Positions 42,892-52,076 are shown, counted from the first letter of the stretch. The stretch is DNA of 64,000 nt from Reinekea forsetii (GCF_018860385.1 NZ_JAHKPH010000013.1:124001-188000); one strand, 5' to 3'. Numbers and translations are program-made. The notes: generated by a model not told the origin, from the sequence alone.

Positions 42892-45692
42892 TAGCTCTCT
42901 CCTTCTTCACGTATGCGGTTCGAGGTGGTTAAGCCACCTAGATTTGCCAGAATCAACATCACGGCTCCTATGACTGTTAAATACACACCCAAATCAAACA
43001 ACATGGCGCTGGCCAGCTCTACTTTTCCTATCAATGGAAAAGCTACGTAATCGTGCCAGCTGGTTAAATAGGTTTTTCCTAACAAAATAGGGCCAAGACC
43101 CGTCGTTAGGGCGATCAATAATCCGCTACTGATAAAGGTTAAATAATTAATTTTAATGCGATCGTGCATCCACTGCGTACCGTGCGCTATGTACTGCTGA
43201 ATAATTGCAATGGCGGTAATTAAACCAGCAATAAAGCCGCCGCCAGGTAAGTTATGCCCACGAAGGAAAATGTACAAAGACACCATAATCGCCAGCGGCA
43301 ATAAAGCCTGCGAGATGACTGAAAACATTAAAGGGTTTTTATCGGAAGACCACGGAATACCATCGGCACTGGCGGCTGGCATTGCAATACGCATTCCGGC
43401 AATGAGTTTATAGATGCCAAGCGCTGCGATCCCTAAAACGGTAATCTCTCCTAACGTATCAAAACCACGGAAATCGACCAAAATAACGTTGACGATGTTT
43501 GTACCCCCGCCACCGGTTTTAGCATTTTCGGTGAAGAACCAAGAGATAGTTTCTGTTGAGCGAGTCATCAATGCATAGTTTACCGTACCCACTACGCCAC
43601 CAATTAATACCGACAACGATAAGTCTCGTACAATACGGCTGGGTGAAGAGTAATTCATGATCACCTGAGGTAAAAAGTGCAACGCTAAAAGCAATAACAC
43701 GATAGTCACCACTTCTACCGAAAGCTGGGTCAGGGCTAAATCGGGAGCGGAGTATAAGGCAAATGTAACAGAAACAATGAGCCCGACAACCGACAACAGC
43801 AACAGCGCTAATAAACGAATATGATGCCAAGCTACTGTTGCAACAGCGGAGACACACAGCAAAATAGCGCCCGACACCATCACCGTATTCATCGGCAAGT
43901 GTGGTCGTAAACCTGCGGTTGTTGTCAAAGATGTTAGCGGAACAATGGTCATGGCCAATGCCACGAGCAATATGAAAAACAAACCACGTTGCAACGAACC
44001 ATTTTCAAACCAATTAATAAAAACTCTGAAGTAATCTCTTAACTGTTTAACGCCGGCATCAAATACTTCACTGGCATTGCGCTCTGGAAATCGAGACTGA
44101 AAACTAAACAAACGCTCGCGATTCATATACAACGCTAAACCGCCGGCCATTGCTATCGCACTCATTAATAACGGAAGGTTAAAACCGTGCCACAAGCTTA
44201 CGTGGAAGTCGGCTGGGTATGCGCCACCAAGAACGGCCGAAGAGGCTGCTTTTAAAATACCGCCTATAAAGAAATCAGGGAAAATACCCACAATAAGACA
44301 CAGCACCACCAGTACTTCTACAGGTACGCGCATATATCGCGGTGGTTCGTGCGGAACATTGGCAATGTCTTTTATATCATCGCCAAAAAACACATCGTGA
44401 ATAAATCGCAGTGAATAGGCCACGGCCAACGCCGCACCAATGGTTGAGAAAACTGGGATCATCCAACTCAAAGAGCCAATCGTGGTTTGGTGGATGGTTT
44501 CGGCAAAAAACATCTCTTTTGATAAAAAGCCATTCAACAAAGGTACGCCTGCCATTGAAGCCGAAGCGACCATCGCTAAGGTGGCGGTATGCGGCATGTA
44601 GCGCCATAAACCAGATAGAATGCGCATATCTCGCGTGCCAGTTTCGTGATCAATGATACCGGCCGCCATAAATAAAGAGGCTTTAAATATGGCGTGGTTA
44701 ATAATATGGAACACCGCAGCAATGGCGGCCAGCTCAGAACCTAACCCGAGCAATAAGGTAATTAAACCTAAGTGACTGACCGTTGAATAGGCTAACAAGC
44801 CTTTCAGATCATGCTTAAACAATGCGACGTAGGCGCCAACTAATAAGGTCATTAACCCAGTTAGGGTGACGATTAAAAACCACGCCTCTGTTCCGGAAAG
44901 TACTGGGTATAATCGGGCCAGCAAAAATATGCCCGCCTTAACCATGGTGGCCGAGTGCAAATAGGCACTGACCGGCGTCGGTGCCGACATGGCGTGAGGC
45001 AACCAAAAATGGAATGGAAACTGAGCAGATTTTGTAAACGCACCGAGTAAAACCAACACCAGCATGATCATGTAATGATCACTATTACGCAATAAGTCAC
45101 CACTGGCGAGAACCGCATCTAAACTGTAAGAACCGACGGTTTGACCAATTAAAATAACGCCACCGAGCAGGGCTAACCCACCGGCACCTGTAACCGCAAG
45201 CGCCATACGAGCGCCCTTTCGAGCTTCAGATTTATGATGCCAATAACCAATAAGCAAAAAGGAGCTAATGCTGGTGAGCTCCCAGAAAAACCACAATTGC
45301 AGCAAGTTATTTGAAAGCACAATACCAAGCATGGCGGTCATAAATAACAAAAGGTAGGCGTAAAACTGGCCCATATTGTCTTTGTCAGATAAATAGTAGC
45401 GGGCATATAAAATAACCAGCAAACCTATGCCTAGAATTAATAAAGCAAACAACATGGCCAAGCCATCTAAGCGAAACGCTAAGTCTAACCCTAGGGCGGG
45501 CACCCATTGAGCACTAAACCGAAGCGTTTCACCAGAGAACACGGTACCAATATTCGAAATAACGATGGCTATAGCGATTAAAGGGAAAAAGCTGGTTGCA
45601 CTAGCACAGGCATTGCGACCAAATTTTTGTGTAACTAAGGGAGCTAAGCTGCCTATAAAGGTTAGTAACGGTATCCAATACAAATTTAGCAC
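42891..45692 (-). CDS. mrpA: Mrp Na+/H+ antiporter fused subunit A-B
   Basis: 933 residues starting at GTG with GGAG upstream. Residues 1-520 are the NuoL-like antiporter part (WELTSISSFLLIGYWHHKSE, FHFWLPHAMSAPTPVSAYLH, ATMVKAGIFLLARLYP). Residues about 580-770 carry the MrpA C-terminal region (DLALTQLSVEVVTIVLLLLA, DFRGFDTLGEITVLGIAALG). Residues about 780-933 are an MrpB domain (FLRGHNLPGGGFIAGLITA, ending in FDLGVYLTVIGAVMLILANL). The fusion of A with B is the PhaAB/group 2 form of the operon, so no separate mrpB exists. It is the first gene of mrpACDEFG. Confidence 0.95.
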   Translation of the reverse strand: MLNLYWIPLLTFIGSLAPLVTQKFGRNACASATSFFPLIAIAIVISNIGTVFSGETLRFSAQWVPALGLDLAFRLDGLAMLFALLILGIGLLVILYARYYLSDKDNMGQFYAYLLLFMTAMLGIVLSNNLLQLWFFWELTSISSFLLIGYWHHKSEARKGARMALAVTGAGGLALLGGVILIGQTVGSYSLDAVLASGDLLRNSDHYMIMLVLVLLGAFTKSAQFPFHFWLPHAMSAPTPVSAYLHSATMVKAGIFLLARLYPVLSGTEAWFLIVTLTGLMTLLVGAYVALFKHDLKGLLAYSTVSHLGLITLLLGLGSELAAIAAVFHIINHAIFKASLFMAAGIIDHETGTRDMRILSGLWRYMPHTATLAMVASASMAGVPLLNGFLSKEMFFAETIHQTTIGSLSWMIPVFSTIGAALAVAYSLRFIHDVFFGDDIKDIANVPHEPPRYMRVPVEVLVVLCLIVGIFPDFFIGGILKAASSAVLGGAYPADFHVSLWHGFNLPLLMSAIAMAGGLALYMNRERLFSFQSRFPERNASEVFDAGVKQLRDYFRVFINWFENGSLQRGLFFILLVALAMTIVPLTSLTTTAGLRPHLPMNTVMVSGAILLCVSAVATVAWHHIRLLALLLLSVVGLIVSVTFALYSAPDLALTQLSVEVVTIVLLLLALHFLPQVIMNYSSPSRIVRDLSLSVLIGGVVGTVNYALMTRSTETISWFFTENAKTGGGGTNIVNVILVDFRGFDTLGEITVLGIAALGIYKLIAGMRIAMPAASADGIPWSSDKNPLMFSVISQALLPLAIMVSLYIFLRGHNLPGGGFIAGLITAIAIIQQYIAHGTQWMHDRIKINYLTFISSGLLIALTTGLGPILLGKTYLTSWHDYVAFPLIGKVELASAMLFDLGVYLTVIGAVMLILANLGGLTTSNRIREEGES

Positions 45693-45808
45693 TGCTTACT
45701 CTCCGAGCTAGTGATCACGTTCTGCGCCATTTGGGCTTTTTAAAGACAGGGGTCTGTCATAGCGTAGATGAAAAATTAACATGGTTCGATAATTTTTAAT
45801 ATCTTTAA

Positions 45809-46093
45809 CTATAGCCAAACCATCTGTGAGCTCAAGGTTTGGCCTTCTAAAGAACTTTCAATCCATTCTAGAAGACGCTGAGATTCTTGCTCGACATTGG
45901 TTTTCTGATACCCCGTGATGGTAAGTGCTAAAGAAACTCGGTCGGGTTCTTGATAAGGCGCAACACTGCAGGCGACCTGTTGCTGGCCTTTTAGATAGTG
46001 CTTTAACAGCCCTAGTCCTTTTTGGACGTCGGCCTGACTGCCAATATTGGGCATATAAAGCTGCAACTCGACTAATCTGACGTGAATTTTCAT
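45809..46093 (-). CDS. small conserved-type protein, DUF503-like (tentative)
   Basis: 94 residues, alternating strand-helix-strand-strand-helix-strand as in a ferredoxin-like fold: MKIHVRLVELQLYMP, a helix to LLKHYLKG, QQVACSVAPYQ, RVSLALTITGY, a helix QESQRLLEWIESSL and a last strand SSQMVWL. Length and order resemble the DUF503 family, but identity by eye is weak. It lies upstream of mrpA in the same direction with a 116-base gap, and divergent from the DUF3461 gene. No function can be assigned. Confidence 0.65.
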   Translation of the reverse strand: MKIHVRLVELQLYMPNIGSQADVQKGLGLLKHYLKGQQQVACSVAPYQEPDRVSLALTITGYQKTNVEQESQRLLEWIESSLEGQTLSSQMVWL

Positions 46094-46252
46094 GTAAAAG
46101 CTACCTTCGTTAACTTTAATGCGACCACCGTAAGGCCAAGGTTACAACCCACTAAAATTAAAGTTCTAGTGAGGCGAACTAAGCATTGGAATGCGCTCAA
46201 AATTGGTCTAACCTGACAACATTCACTTCATTTTGCATAAGCAGGATAACCT

Positions 46253-46633
46253 ATGTATAAAAACCTTAAAGCCATTGGTATAACAGCGGTCGATTCTATC
46301 GAAAAATACACCGTACGTACTGAGGGCAGCCACGATGTACTAAAAGTTTACTACCGACGCGAAAAAGGCGATATGTTCGCGCGCAGCGAAAAATTTAAAT
46401 ACCCTCGCCAACAAAAGCGCGTCAAAGTAGACAGTGGCAGCAACAAATACAATGCAACCTCTGAAATAGCACCCACTTTGCGCTACGTCATTGAAGAATT
46501 AGATCAGGTTGCTAAGAAAGAAATTCAACCAGAAGTCGATACGAAAACTAAAATTTTGGCTGATTTACGTCATCTGGAAAAAGTGGTCACATCGAAAATC
46601 AAAGAAATTGAAGCCGATCTCGAAAAGCTTTAA
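46253..46633 (+). CDS. DUF3461 family protein
   Basis: 126 residues of a small conserved gammaproteobacterial family. The hallmarks are MYKNLKAIGITAVDSIEKY at the start, VLKVYYRREKGDMFARS, KFKYPRQQKRVKVD and ISPxLRYVIDELD-like TLRYVIEELDQV. The C-terminal third is a charged helix, probably a coiled coil. It is cytoplasmic with no known activity. It has its own short upstream region and is followed by an intrinsic terminator. Confidence 0.88.
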   Translation: MYKNLKAIGITAVDSIEKYTVRTEGSHDVLKVYYRREKGDMFARSEKFKYPRQQKRVKVDSGSNKYNATSEIAPTLRYVIEELDQVAKKEIQPEVDTKTKILADLRHLEKVVTSKIKEIEADLEKL

Positions 46634-46653
46634 TTTTTTAGATTACTCCTGTT

Positions 46654-46694
46654 CCGCGCTCTGATACCCTTTAACGTATCTTGCGCGGTTTTTT
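46654..46694 (+). terminator. intrinsic terminator after the DUF3461 gene
   Basis: CCGCGC (46654-46659) pairs with GCGCGG (46683-46688), with an inner GATAC/GTATC stem and a loop CCTTTAAC, followed directly by six T residues. It ends exactly at the most upstream ATG of the next frame, which argues that the transporter starts further downstream. Confidence 0.8.
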
Positions 46695-46736
46695 ATGCCG
46701 CAGCACTTCTCATTACTGCCTTTAGAGATTATCTAC

Positions 46737-47687
46737 GTGCTCGAGTATCTACTCTTTTCGATCGAAATATCTTTACCCATAGCCATCGTTATTATGCTCG
46801 GTGTTTGGTTTAAGCGCCTCGGCTGGATCAACGAAGCCTTTACTCAAGCGGGCTCTAGCTTGGTTTTTAAAGTAACCCTGCCTTGTTTACTGTTCATCAA
46901 TATTATTCAAACTGATGCGTCTTTAGCCAGCGGTGGCCCCATCATTGGGTTTGCTGCGGCCATGAGTTTAGGCTGGTTTATGGTGCTATCGTTGATCACC
47001 TATTGGGTCACCAAACACCGCGATGAACGAGGTGTTTTTGTTCAAGGTTCTTTTCGAGGCAACATGGGTATTCTAGGCTTAGCCTATTGTTTGAGCGCTT
47101 TTGGTCAAGAAGCCAGTGCGCTTGCATCGTTATATTTGGCGGGCATCACCTTGGTTTATAATATTTTAGCCGTTATTACGTTGAACAAATGGGCGTATCA
47201 ACCTGGCGATAGCTCTAACATTCGATCAACAGCACTTAACCTAATTAAAAACCCATTAATCATTGCCATCTTTATTGCATTTGCCTGGCGCAGCTCTGGC
47301 GTTAACGTGCCAAGCTTTGTGATCAGCTCCGGTGAGTATTTAGCGCAACTGACGCTGCCACTGGCATTATTGTGCATTGGCGCAAGTCTATCTTGGAGCG
47401 GGTTTGTATCTTCGGGTCGAGTCACGTTAATTGCCACTACTTTTAAATTAGTGCTCATACCCTATTCGTCGGTATTAATTGGCTATTACTTTGGCTTTAG
47501 AGGGTTAGAACTTGGGGTCATGTATTTAATGATGGCAACACCTACCGCTGCAGCCAGTTATATGATGGTTCGAGCCATGGGGGGCAACGCTAATATGGCG
47601 GCCAGCATCATCGCATTTTCGACAGTGATCAGCTTAATAACCACCAGCATTGGTTTAGTTGGGATGAAAGCGTTAAATTGGATATAG
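46737..47687 (+). CDS. AEC-family transporter
   Basis: About 316 residues with ten hydrophobic helices. Family features are an N-terminal helix SLPIAIVIMLGVWFKRLGWI, FKVTLPCLLFINII, FVQGSFRGNMGILGLAY (with the conserved Asn-x-Gly), LPLALLCIGASLSW, and a late ATPTAAASYMMVRAMGGNA. AEC proteins are carriers for auxin-like or other small organic acids and related solutes. The substrate here is unknown. I choose the GTG at 46737 because the ATG at 46695 falls on the end of a terminator with no ribosome binding site; this choice is uncertain. Confidence 0.83.
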   Translation: MLEYLLFSIEISLPIAIVIMLGVWFKRLGWINEAFTQAGSSLVFKVTLPCLLFINIIQTDASLASGGPIIGFAAAMSLGWFMVLSLITYWVTKHRDERGVFVQGSFRGNMGILGLAYCLSAFGQEASALASLYLAGITLVYNILAVITLNKWAYQPGDSSNIRSTALNLIKNPLIIAIFIAFAWRSSGVNVPSFVISSGEYLAQLTLPLALLCIGASLSWSGFVSSGRVTLIATTFKLVLIPYSSVLIGYYFGFRGLELGVMYLMMATPTAAASYMMVRAMGGNANMAASIIAFSTVISLITTSIGLVGMKALNWI

Positions 47688-47705
47688 TGAAGAGGCGTTA
47701 AAACA

Positions 47706-47739
47706 ATCAGCCAGTGCACCCAAATGGGCGGTGGCTGAT
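47706..47739. repeat. inverted repeat between transporter and LysR gene
   Basis: ATCAGCCA (47706-47713) and TGGCTGAT (47732-47739) are perfect inverted copies, with an inner CCCAAATGGG. No T run follows, so it could be an attenuator, a protein-binding site or a rho-type end of the transporter transcript. Confidence 0.45.
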
Positions 47740-47838
47740 CAAAGACAACGACTAAGTAATGACCATCAGTTTAGAAGTCTGCTAGGCTTTTCGCAAACGA
47801 GAAATTTAATAAATGGATGAGATTTTCTAACCTATAAC

Positions 47839-48732
47839 ATGGCCATTAATCGCTTACCCCCATTAAATGCATTAAAAGCCTTTGAAGCCGCAGGTCGTAC
47901 TGGCAGCTTTCAAGGGGCTGCACGTGAATTGTACGTCACTCCTTCGGCCATCAGCCACCAAGTTAAAAGCCTTGAAGAATTTTTAGGTACTGATCTGTTT
48001 GAACGAAAGGTTAGACGAATTGATCTGACACCTTCAGGCAAAGACTATTTAATCGCTATTTCTCATGCGATAAAAAGCATTGAAATGGCCACCGATAAGC
48101 TGGTGTCGGCCAATACCGTAGAGGAGCTCAAACTTTCTGTGGTTCCGGCATTTTTAGACCGCTGGTTAATGCCTCGATTAGCCGACTTTACCCAGCGCCA
48201 CCCTGAAATAGAACTCGATATATCAAATTCGGGCACAAACCAAGAGCTCAACAACAGCGATATAGATATGGCGGTGTATTTTGGTAATGGCGATTGGCCC
48301 GACATAGAATGCCAACATTTACGATCTTCGGTATTAGTGCCAGTCTGCTCGCCGAGCTTTTTAGCGCAGCACCCAATAAAAGAACCGAGAGATTTACTGA
48401 AGTATCGACTACTGCAAGTTAAAGACCGCCCAGATGAATGGCACAGCTGGTTTAAGCTTTCTCAGTTAGAGTTTAACCCGGTGCATCGGCTAATGAACAT
48501 GAGCAGCGGCATGTTAACGGCGCAGGCCGCTCGGAATGGCATGGGCATTGCCCTGTCGGACCCTAATTTGATCTCCGAAGAAATCAAACGCGGCATTCTA
48601 TTGGTGCCTATCGAGCTCAGCCTAGAATTACCAAAGTCTTTTTATTTGGTCTATCGCAAAAATGGTGAATTAACTCGAGCTATGACCGTTTTTCGTGCGT
48701 GGCTCACACAACAGATGACTATTGCACCTTAA
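47839..48732 (+). CDS. LysR-family regulator, GcvA-like
   Basis: 297 residues. An N-terminal winged helix-turn-helix (LNALKAFEAAGRTGSFQGAA, then LYVTPSAISHQVKSLEEFLG, LFERKVRRIDLTPSG) is of the GcvA-type subgroup with the characteristic LP-x-LNALK-x-FEA start. A type 2 periplasmic-binding-protein-like effector domain occupies residues 90-297 (FLDRWLMPRLADFTQRHPEI). The ligand is unknown. It lies alone between the transporter and the phosphatase gene. An autoregulatory or transporter-controlling role is possible but not shown. Confidence 0.93.
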   Translation: MAINRLPPLNALKAFEAAGRTGSFQGAARELYVTPSAISHQVKSLEEFLGTDLFERKVRRIDLTPSGKDYLIAISHAIKSIEMATDKLVSANTVEELKLSVVPAFLDRWLMPRLADFTQRHPEIELDISNSGTNQELNNSDIDMAVYFGNGDWPDIECQHLRSSVLVPVCSPSFLAQHPIKEPRDLLKYRLLQVKDRPDEWHSWFKLSQLEFNPVHRLMNMSSGMLTAQAARNGMGIALSDPNLISEEIKRGILLVPIELSLELPKSFYLVYRKNGELTRAMTVFRAWLTQQMTIAP

Positions 48733-48790
48733 ACTGGCACTCATCGCCAATTGACGCTATATTTGACGTCAACAAAAAAGAAAATATCAG

Positions 48791-49714
48791 ATGAATGCAC
48801 CACAGTACTTTGCCGCAGTAGACCTGGGCTCAAACAGCTTCCATCTCGTTATCATGAAAAACGAGAATCATGGTCTTACGTCTGTAGATTGCCGGCGGGA
48901 ACTCGTACGTCTGGCGGCTGGCGTTGACGGTGGTAAGGTGAACCACGAAACCAAATCTCGTGCACTTCGATGTTTATCCCATTTTCACGACCACCTACAA
49001 ACCTTTCCCTCTATAGCGGTTTCTGCCGTTGGTACCAGTGCATTTCGTAATTTAGACCCTGAAAATAACTTCTTTGAGCTCGCAAAAGCTACGTTAGGGC
49101 ATGATATTCGCATTTTAAGCGGCGAAGACGAGGCCCGATACATTTATCGAGGTGTTTCTCAAGGGCAGCCAGAGCAAAAACGTTTTGTCATCGATATTGG
49201 CGGTGGAAGCACCGAAATGATTTATGGCGAAGGCCGCGACCCTATAGTTGTCGCCAGTTTAGAGTTAGGCTGCGTGACCTTAACCTCACGATTTTTAAAT
49301 TACGATAAGCTGCCACAAGATCAACTGAATAAGTGCATTGAGTATGTAGACCAGCAAATCAATACCATCGTGCATCGGTTTGACGGCCTCGATTGGGAAG
49401 ATGCTATGGGCTCTTCCGGTACCATTAAGTCGGTCAGTTGGGCGATGCACAATTTAGGTATTGCAGAAGAAGGCATCATTCGCCGCGAGCAATTAGATCG
49501 GTTACTGCCTGTATTAACACAAGCCGAAAACCAGCACCAATTGTCACATCTATTAGAATTAAACCCCCGCAGAATTGCCGTATTTGGCGCAGGCTACATT
49601 ATTTTGAATCGGCTTTTTCACTGTTTCAACATTGATGAATTGCGCATATCGAATAAAGCCATTCGTGAAGGTTTGATCGACGAGCTTGTTGCACCGACCT
49701 ATACTGTTGATTAA
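48791..49714 (+). CDS. Ppx/GppA-family phosphatase, short form
   Basis: 307 residues comprising the two ASKHA domains. The signatures are AVDLGSNSFHLVI (phosphate-1 loop), SAVGTSAFRNL, ILSGEDEARYIYRG, VIDIGGGSTEMIY (phosphate-2 loop) and GSSGTIKSV with FGAGYIILNRL. The enzyme hydrolyses the terminal phosphate of polyphosphate or converts pppGpp to ppGpp. It lacks the C-terminal HD-like domain found in E. coli Ppx and GppA (about 500 residues), making it a minimal form. It precedes the pxp genes in the same direction by 31 bases, which may be chance. Confidence 0.93.
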   Translation: MNAPQYFAAVDLGSNSFHLVIMKNENHGLTSVDCRRELVRLAAGVDGGKVNHETKSRALRCLSHFHDHLQTFPSIAVSAVGTSAFRNLDPENNFFELAKATLGHDIRILSGEDEARYIYRGVSQGQPEQKRFVIDIGGGSTEMIYGEGRDPIVVASLELGCVTLTSRFLNYDKLPQDQLNKCIEYVDQQINTIVHRFDGLDWEDAMGSSGTIKSVSWAMHNLGIAEEGIIRREQLDRLLPVLTQAENQHQLSHLLELNPRRIAVFGAGYIILNRLFHCFNIDELRISNKAIREGLIDELVAPTYTVD

Positions 49715-49745
49715 TACCTTTTAAATTTCTTCCTTGGAGGCTTTT

Positions 49746-50480
49746 TTGCAGCTTAATTGCGACTTAGGTGAAAGTTTTGGTCAATGGCAACTGAGCGACG
49801 AAGCCCAAGTAATGCCTTATATTGATATGGCCAATGTGGCCTGTGGCTTTCATGCTGGCGACCCGACAACCATCTTTAAAACGCTCAACCTAGCAAAGCA
49901 GCACGATGTTTGTGTTGGTGCACACCCCGCCTACCCAGATTTAGCTGGCTTTGGGCGTCGCAGCATGGCCATTGAACTACCTGACGTTGCTCCGTTACTG
50001 CACTACCAAATTGCGGCTCTTGAAGGTATGGCCAAATGCCAAGGGTTAACGCTTCGTTATGTAAAACCTCATGGCGCTTTATATAACGACATGATGGCGA
50101 CCCCCGAGTTATTAACCGCGGTAATGCAAGCCATCGCCGATTACCCCAGTGACTTACAGCTGATGATCATGAGTACCACTAATCATGCCGAGCACAGCAA
50201 GCAAGCCCTCTATATTGGCGTGCCGTTATTATTTGAAGTATTCGCCGACCGTGCCTATACCGATAACGGTTTATTGATGCCCCGCTCGCAAACCGGCGCC
50301 GTACTTCCAGAAGACGACATGCTCGATCAAGTCACTAACATGATTCACAAAAAAACCATTACTACCTATGGCGGGCAGACTCTTTCGTTGCCAATGGATT
50401 CACTGTGCGTTCATGGCGACAACCCAACGGCGATAAAACACATTCAAAAAATTAGAGCGCTAGTGAACGATGAAACTTGA
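49746..50480 (+). CDS. pxpA: 5-oxoprolinase subunit A
   Basis: 244 residues of the LamB/YcsF family. LNCDLGESFGQW, NVACGFHAGDPTTI, GAHPAYPDLAGFGRR and VKPHGALYNDM carry the conserved metal/active-site residues. With PxpB and PxpC it hydrolyses 5-oxoproline (pyroglutamate) to glutamate in an ATP-dependent reaction. The true start is TTG at 49746, 5 bases after a strong GGAGG. The frame also extends to a TTG at 49734 that lies over that ribosome site. The 3' end overlaps pxpB by 11 bases. Confidence 0.93.
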   Translation: MQLNCDLGESFGQWQLSDEAQVMPYIDMANVACGFHAGDPTTIFKTLNLAKQHDVCVGAHPAYPDLAGFGRRSMAIELPDVAPLLHYQIAALEGMAKCQGLTLRYVKPHGALYNDMMATPELLTAVMQAIADYPSDLQLMIMSTTNHAEHSKQALYIGVPLLFEVFADRAYTDNGLLMPRSQTGAVLPEDDMLDQVTNMIHKKTITTYGGQTLSLPMDSLCVHGDNPTAIKHIQKIRALVNDET

Positions 50481-51153
50481 AGTAGCCTCTGAAAATTCGG
50501 TTATATTGTACGTAACCGATTCGCCCAGCCGAGCTTCTATTCGCCGATTACAGTCACTGTGCGATCTTATCCGCTTAAGCTTGGGCGATACCTTGGTTGA
50601 CCTAGTACCTTCTTACACGTCCATTCTGATTTCGTTTAACCCTTTACAAACTAACCACCGGCAGGTTGGGCAAAAAGTAAAGGAGTTGATCCCTTCACTA
50701 AAGGATTACCATAGCCCACAACTGAGCGGTAAATTAGTTCGCATGCCGGTTTACTATGGCGAAGAGGTCGCGCTCGATCTTGAACGCATAGCAAGGTTTC
50801 ACAGCATCAAACCTGAGGCCGTGATAACCGCCCACTGCCAAAAAATCTACGATGTATTTGCCATCGGCTTTGCACCAGGCTTTGCCTATTTGGGTGAAGT
50901 TGAAGCTCACATTGCCATGCCTCGTTTGCCTTCGCCACGCGCAATTATTCCGGCGGGCTCTGTTGCCATAGCCGATCAGCAAACGGCTATCTACCCTTTT
51001 GCTACGCCCGGTGGTTGGAACATTATTGGGCGCTGCCCCAGTGTTTTATTTGATCCAAATACCGACCCTTGCATGCCATACCAAGTGGGTGATCAAGTTC
51101 AGTTTATGGCGATAAGCAAAGAGGAGTTTGTTGAATTAGGTGGCACGTTATGA
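50470..51153 (+). CDS. pxpB: 5-oxoprolinase subunit B
   Basis: 227 residues of the KipI/PxpB (AHS1) family. An N-terminal part has SRASIRRLQSLCDLI and SYTSILISFNP. The cyclophilin-like C-terminal part reads MPVYYGEEVALDLERIA, FAIGFAPGFAYLGEV, MPRLPSPRAIIPAGSVAIAD and ATPGGWNIIGR, all typical of the family. It partners with PxpC to form the ATP-dependent subunit complex. The ATG lies inside the end of pxpA and the stop overlaps the pxpC start by four bases (ATGA). Confidence 0.94.
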   Translation: MKLEVASENSVILYVTDSPSRASIRRLQSLCDLIRLSLGDTLVDLVPSYTSILISFNPLQTNHRQVGQKVKELIPSLKDYHSPQLSGKLVRMPVYYGEEVALDLERIARFHSIKPEAVITAHCQKIYDVFAIGFAPGFAYLGEVEAHIAMPRLPSPRAIIPAGSVAIADQQTAIYPFATPGGWNIIGRCPSVLFDPNTDPCMPYQVGDQVQFMAISKEEFVELGGTL

Positions 51154-52061
51154 ATTTATTCACCGTGAACCAAGCTGGACCACTGACAACGTTTCAAGAT
51201 TTAGGGCGTTATGGCCATATGGCCAAAGGCTTGACCGAAGGCGGCCCAATGGATGCTCGAAGCTTTGCCATTGCCAACCAGCTGGTCGATAACGATATCG
51301 ATAAAACCGCCTTAGAAATCACCTTAGGAGGGCTCTCTCTAAAATGCCTTGCAGCTTGCTCTATTGCCTTAGCCGGTGCCTTTTGCCCTATTACCGTGAA
51401 CAACAAACCACAACCCATGTGGAAAACACTGCACCTTAAGAAAAACGATCAACTAAATATTGGCTTTGCCGCTTTGGGTGCCCGAGCTTATTTAGCCGTT
51501 AGCGGTGGTTTTCTTGCGCCGGTTTGGTTTGACAGTTCCGCTACGGTGGTTCGTGAAGAAATGGGCAAACCCATTGCCAAAGGCCAAGTCTTAGAAGGTC
51601 ATGAAAGCTATCACACCACGACAAAATCGTTGCCTTACTTGCAGCAACCTTCAATGAAGCCGCATGTTGAACTTAGGTTTGTAAAAGGCTACCAAGCTAA
51701 GCAATTTAGCGAAGAAGCCTTAGCTGTTTTTACCAGCCAACCTTATAAACTCAGCAAACAAATTGATCGTATGGGGTTTCGTTTAGAAGGCGAAAAAGTG
51801 CCAACGTCTATTCGCGAGCTATACTCTGAAGGCATTGCCAAAGGCTCTATCCAAATTACGGGTGAAGGCCAACCCATAGTAATGATGCGTGATAGGCAAA
51901 CCATTGGCGGCTACCCAAAACTGGGCGCGGTAATCAGTGCCGATCTAGATAAACTGGCACAATTAACCCAAGGGGCCACCATAGTATTTAACCCAATATC
52001 GGCCGATGAATCCATTCAACTTTATCGTGACTATTGGCAATCTATTCAGGCTACTTTTTAA
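51150..52061 (+). CDS. pxpC: 5-oxoprolinase subunit C
   Basis: 303 residues of the KipA/PxpC (AHS2) family, near the usual length of about 310. It has AGPLTTFQDLGRYGHMAKG, GGPMDARSFAIANQLV, LEITLGGLSL, LAVSGGFLAP and GEGQPIVMMRDRQTIGGYPK, the last being the most conserved family segment. It is the final gene of pxpABC and is followed by a strong bidirectional terminator facing tolC. Confidence 0.94.
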   Translation: MNLFTVNQAGPLTTFQDLGRYGHMAKGLTEGGPMDARSFAIANQLVDNDIDKTALEITLGGLSLKCLAACSIALAGAFCPITVNNKPQPMWKTLHLKKNDQLNIGFAALGARAYLAVSGGFLAPVWFDSSATVVREEMGKPIAKGQVLEGHESYHTTTKSLPYLQQPSMKPHVELRFVKGYQAKQFSEEALAVFTSQPYKLSKQIDRMGFRLEGEKVPTSIRELYSEGIAKGSIQITGEGQPIVMMRDRQTIGGYPKLGAVISADLDKLAQLTQGATIVFNPISADESIQLYRDYWQSIQATF

Positions 52062-52076
52062 AACGAACAGGCACAA

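Noticed and set aside
43519-43857. Antisense open frames within the mrp genes
   Set aside because: They are shadows of strongly conserved genes, with no family pattern and no ribosome binding site.
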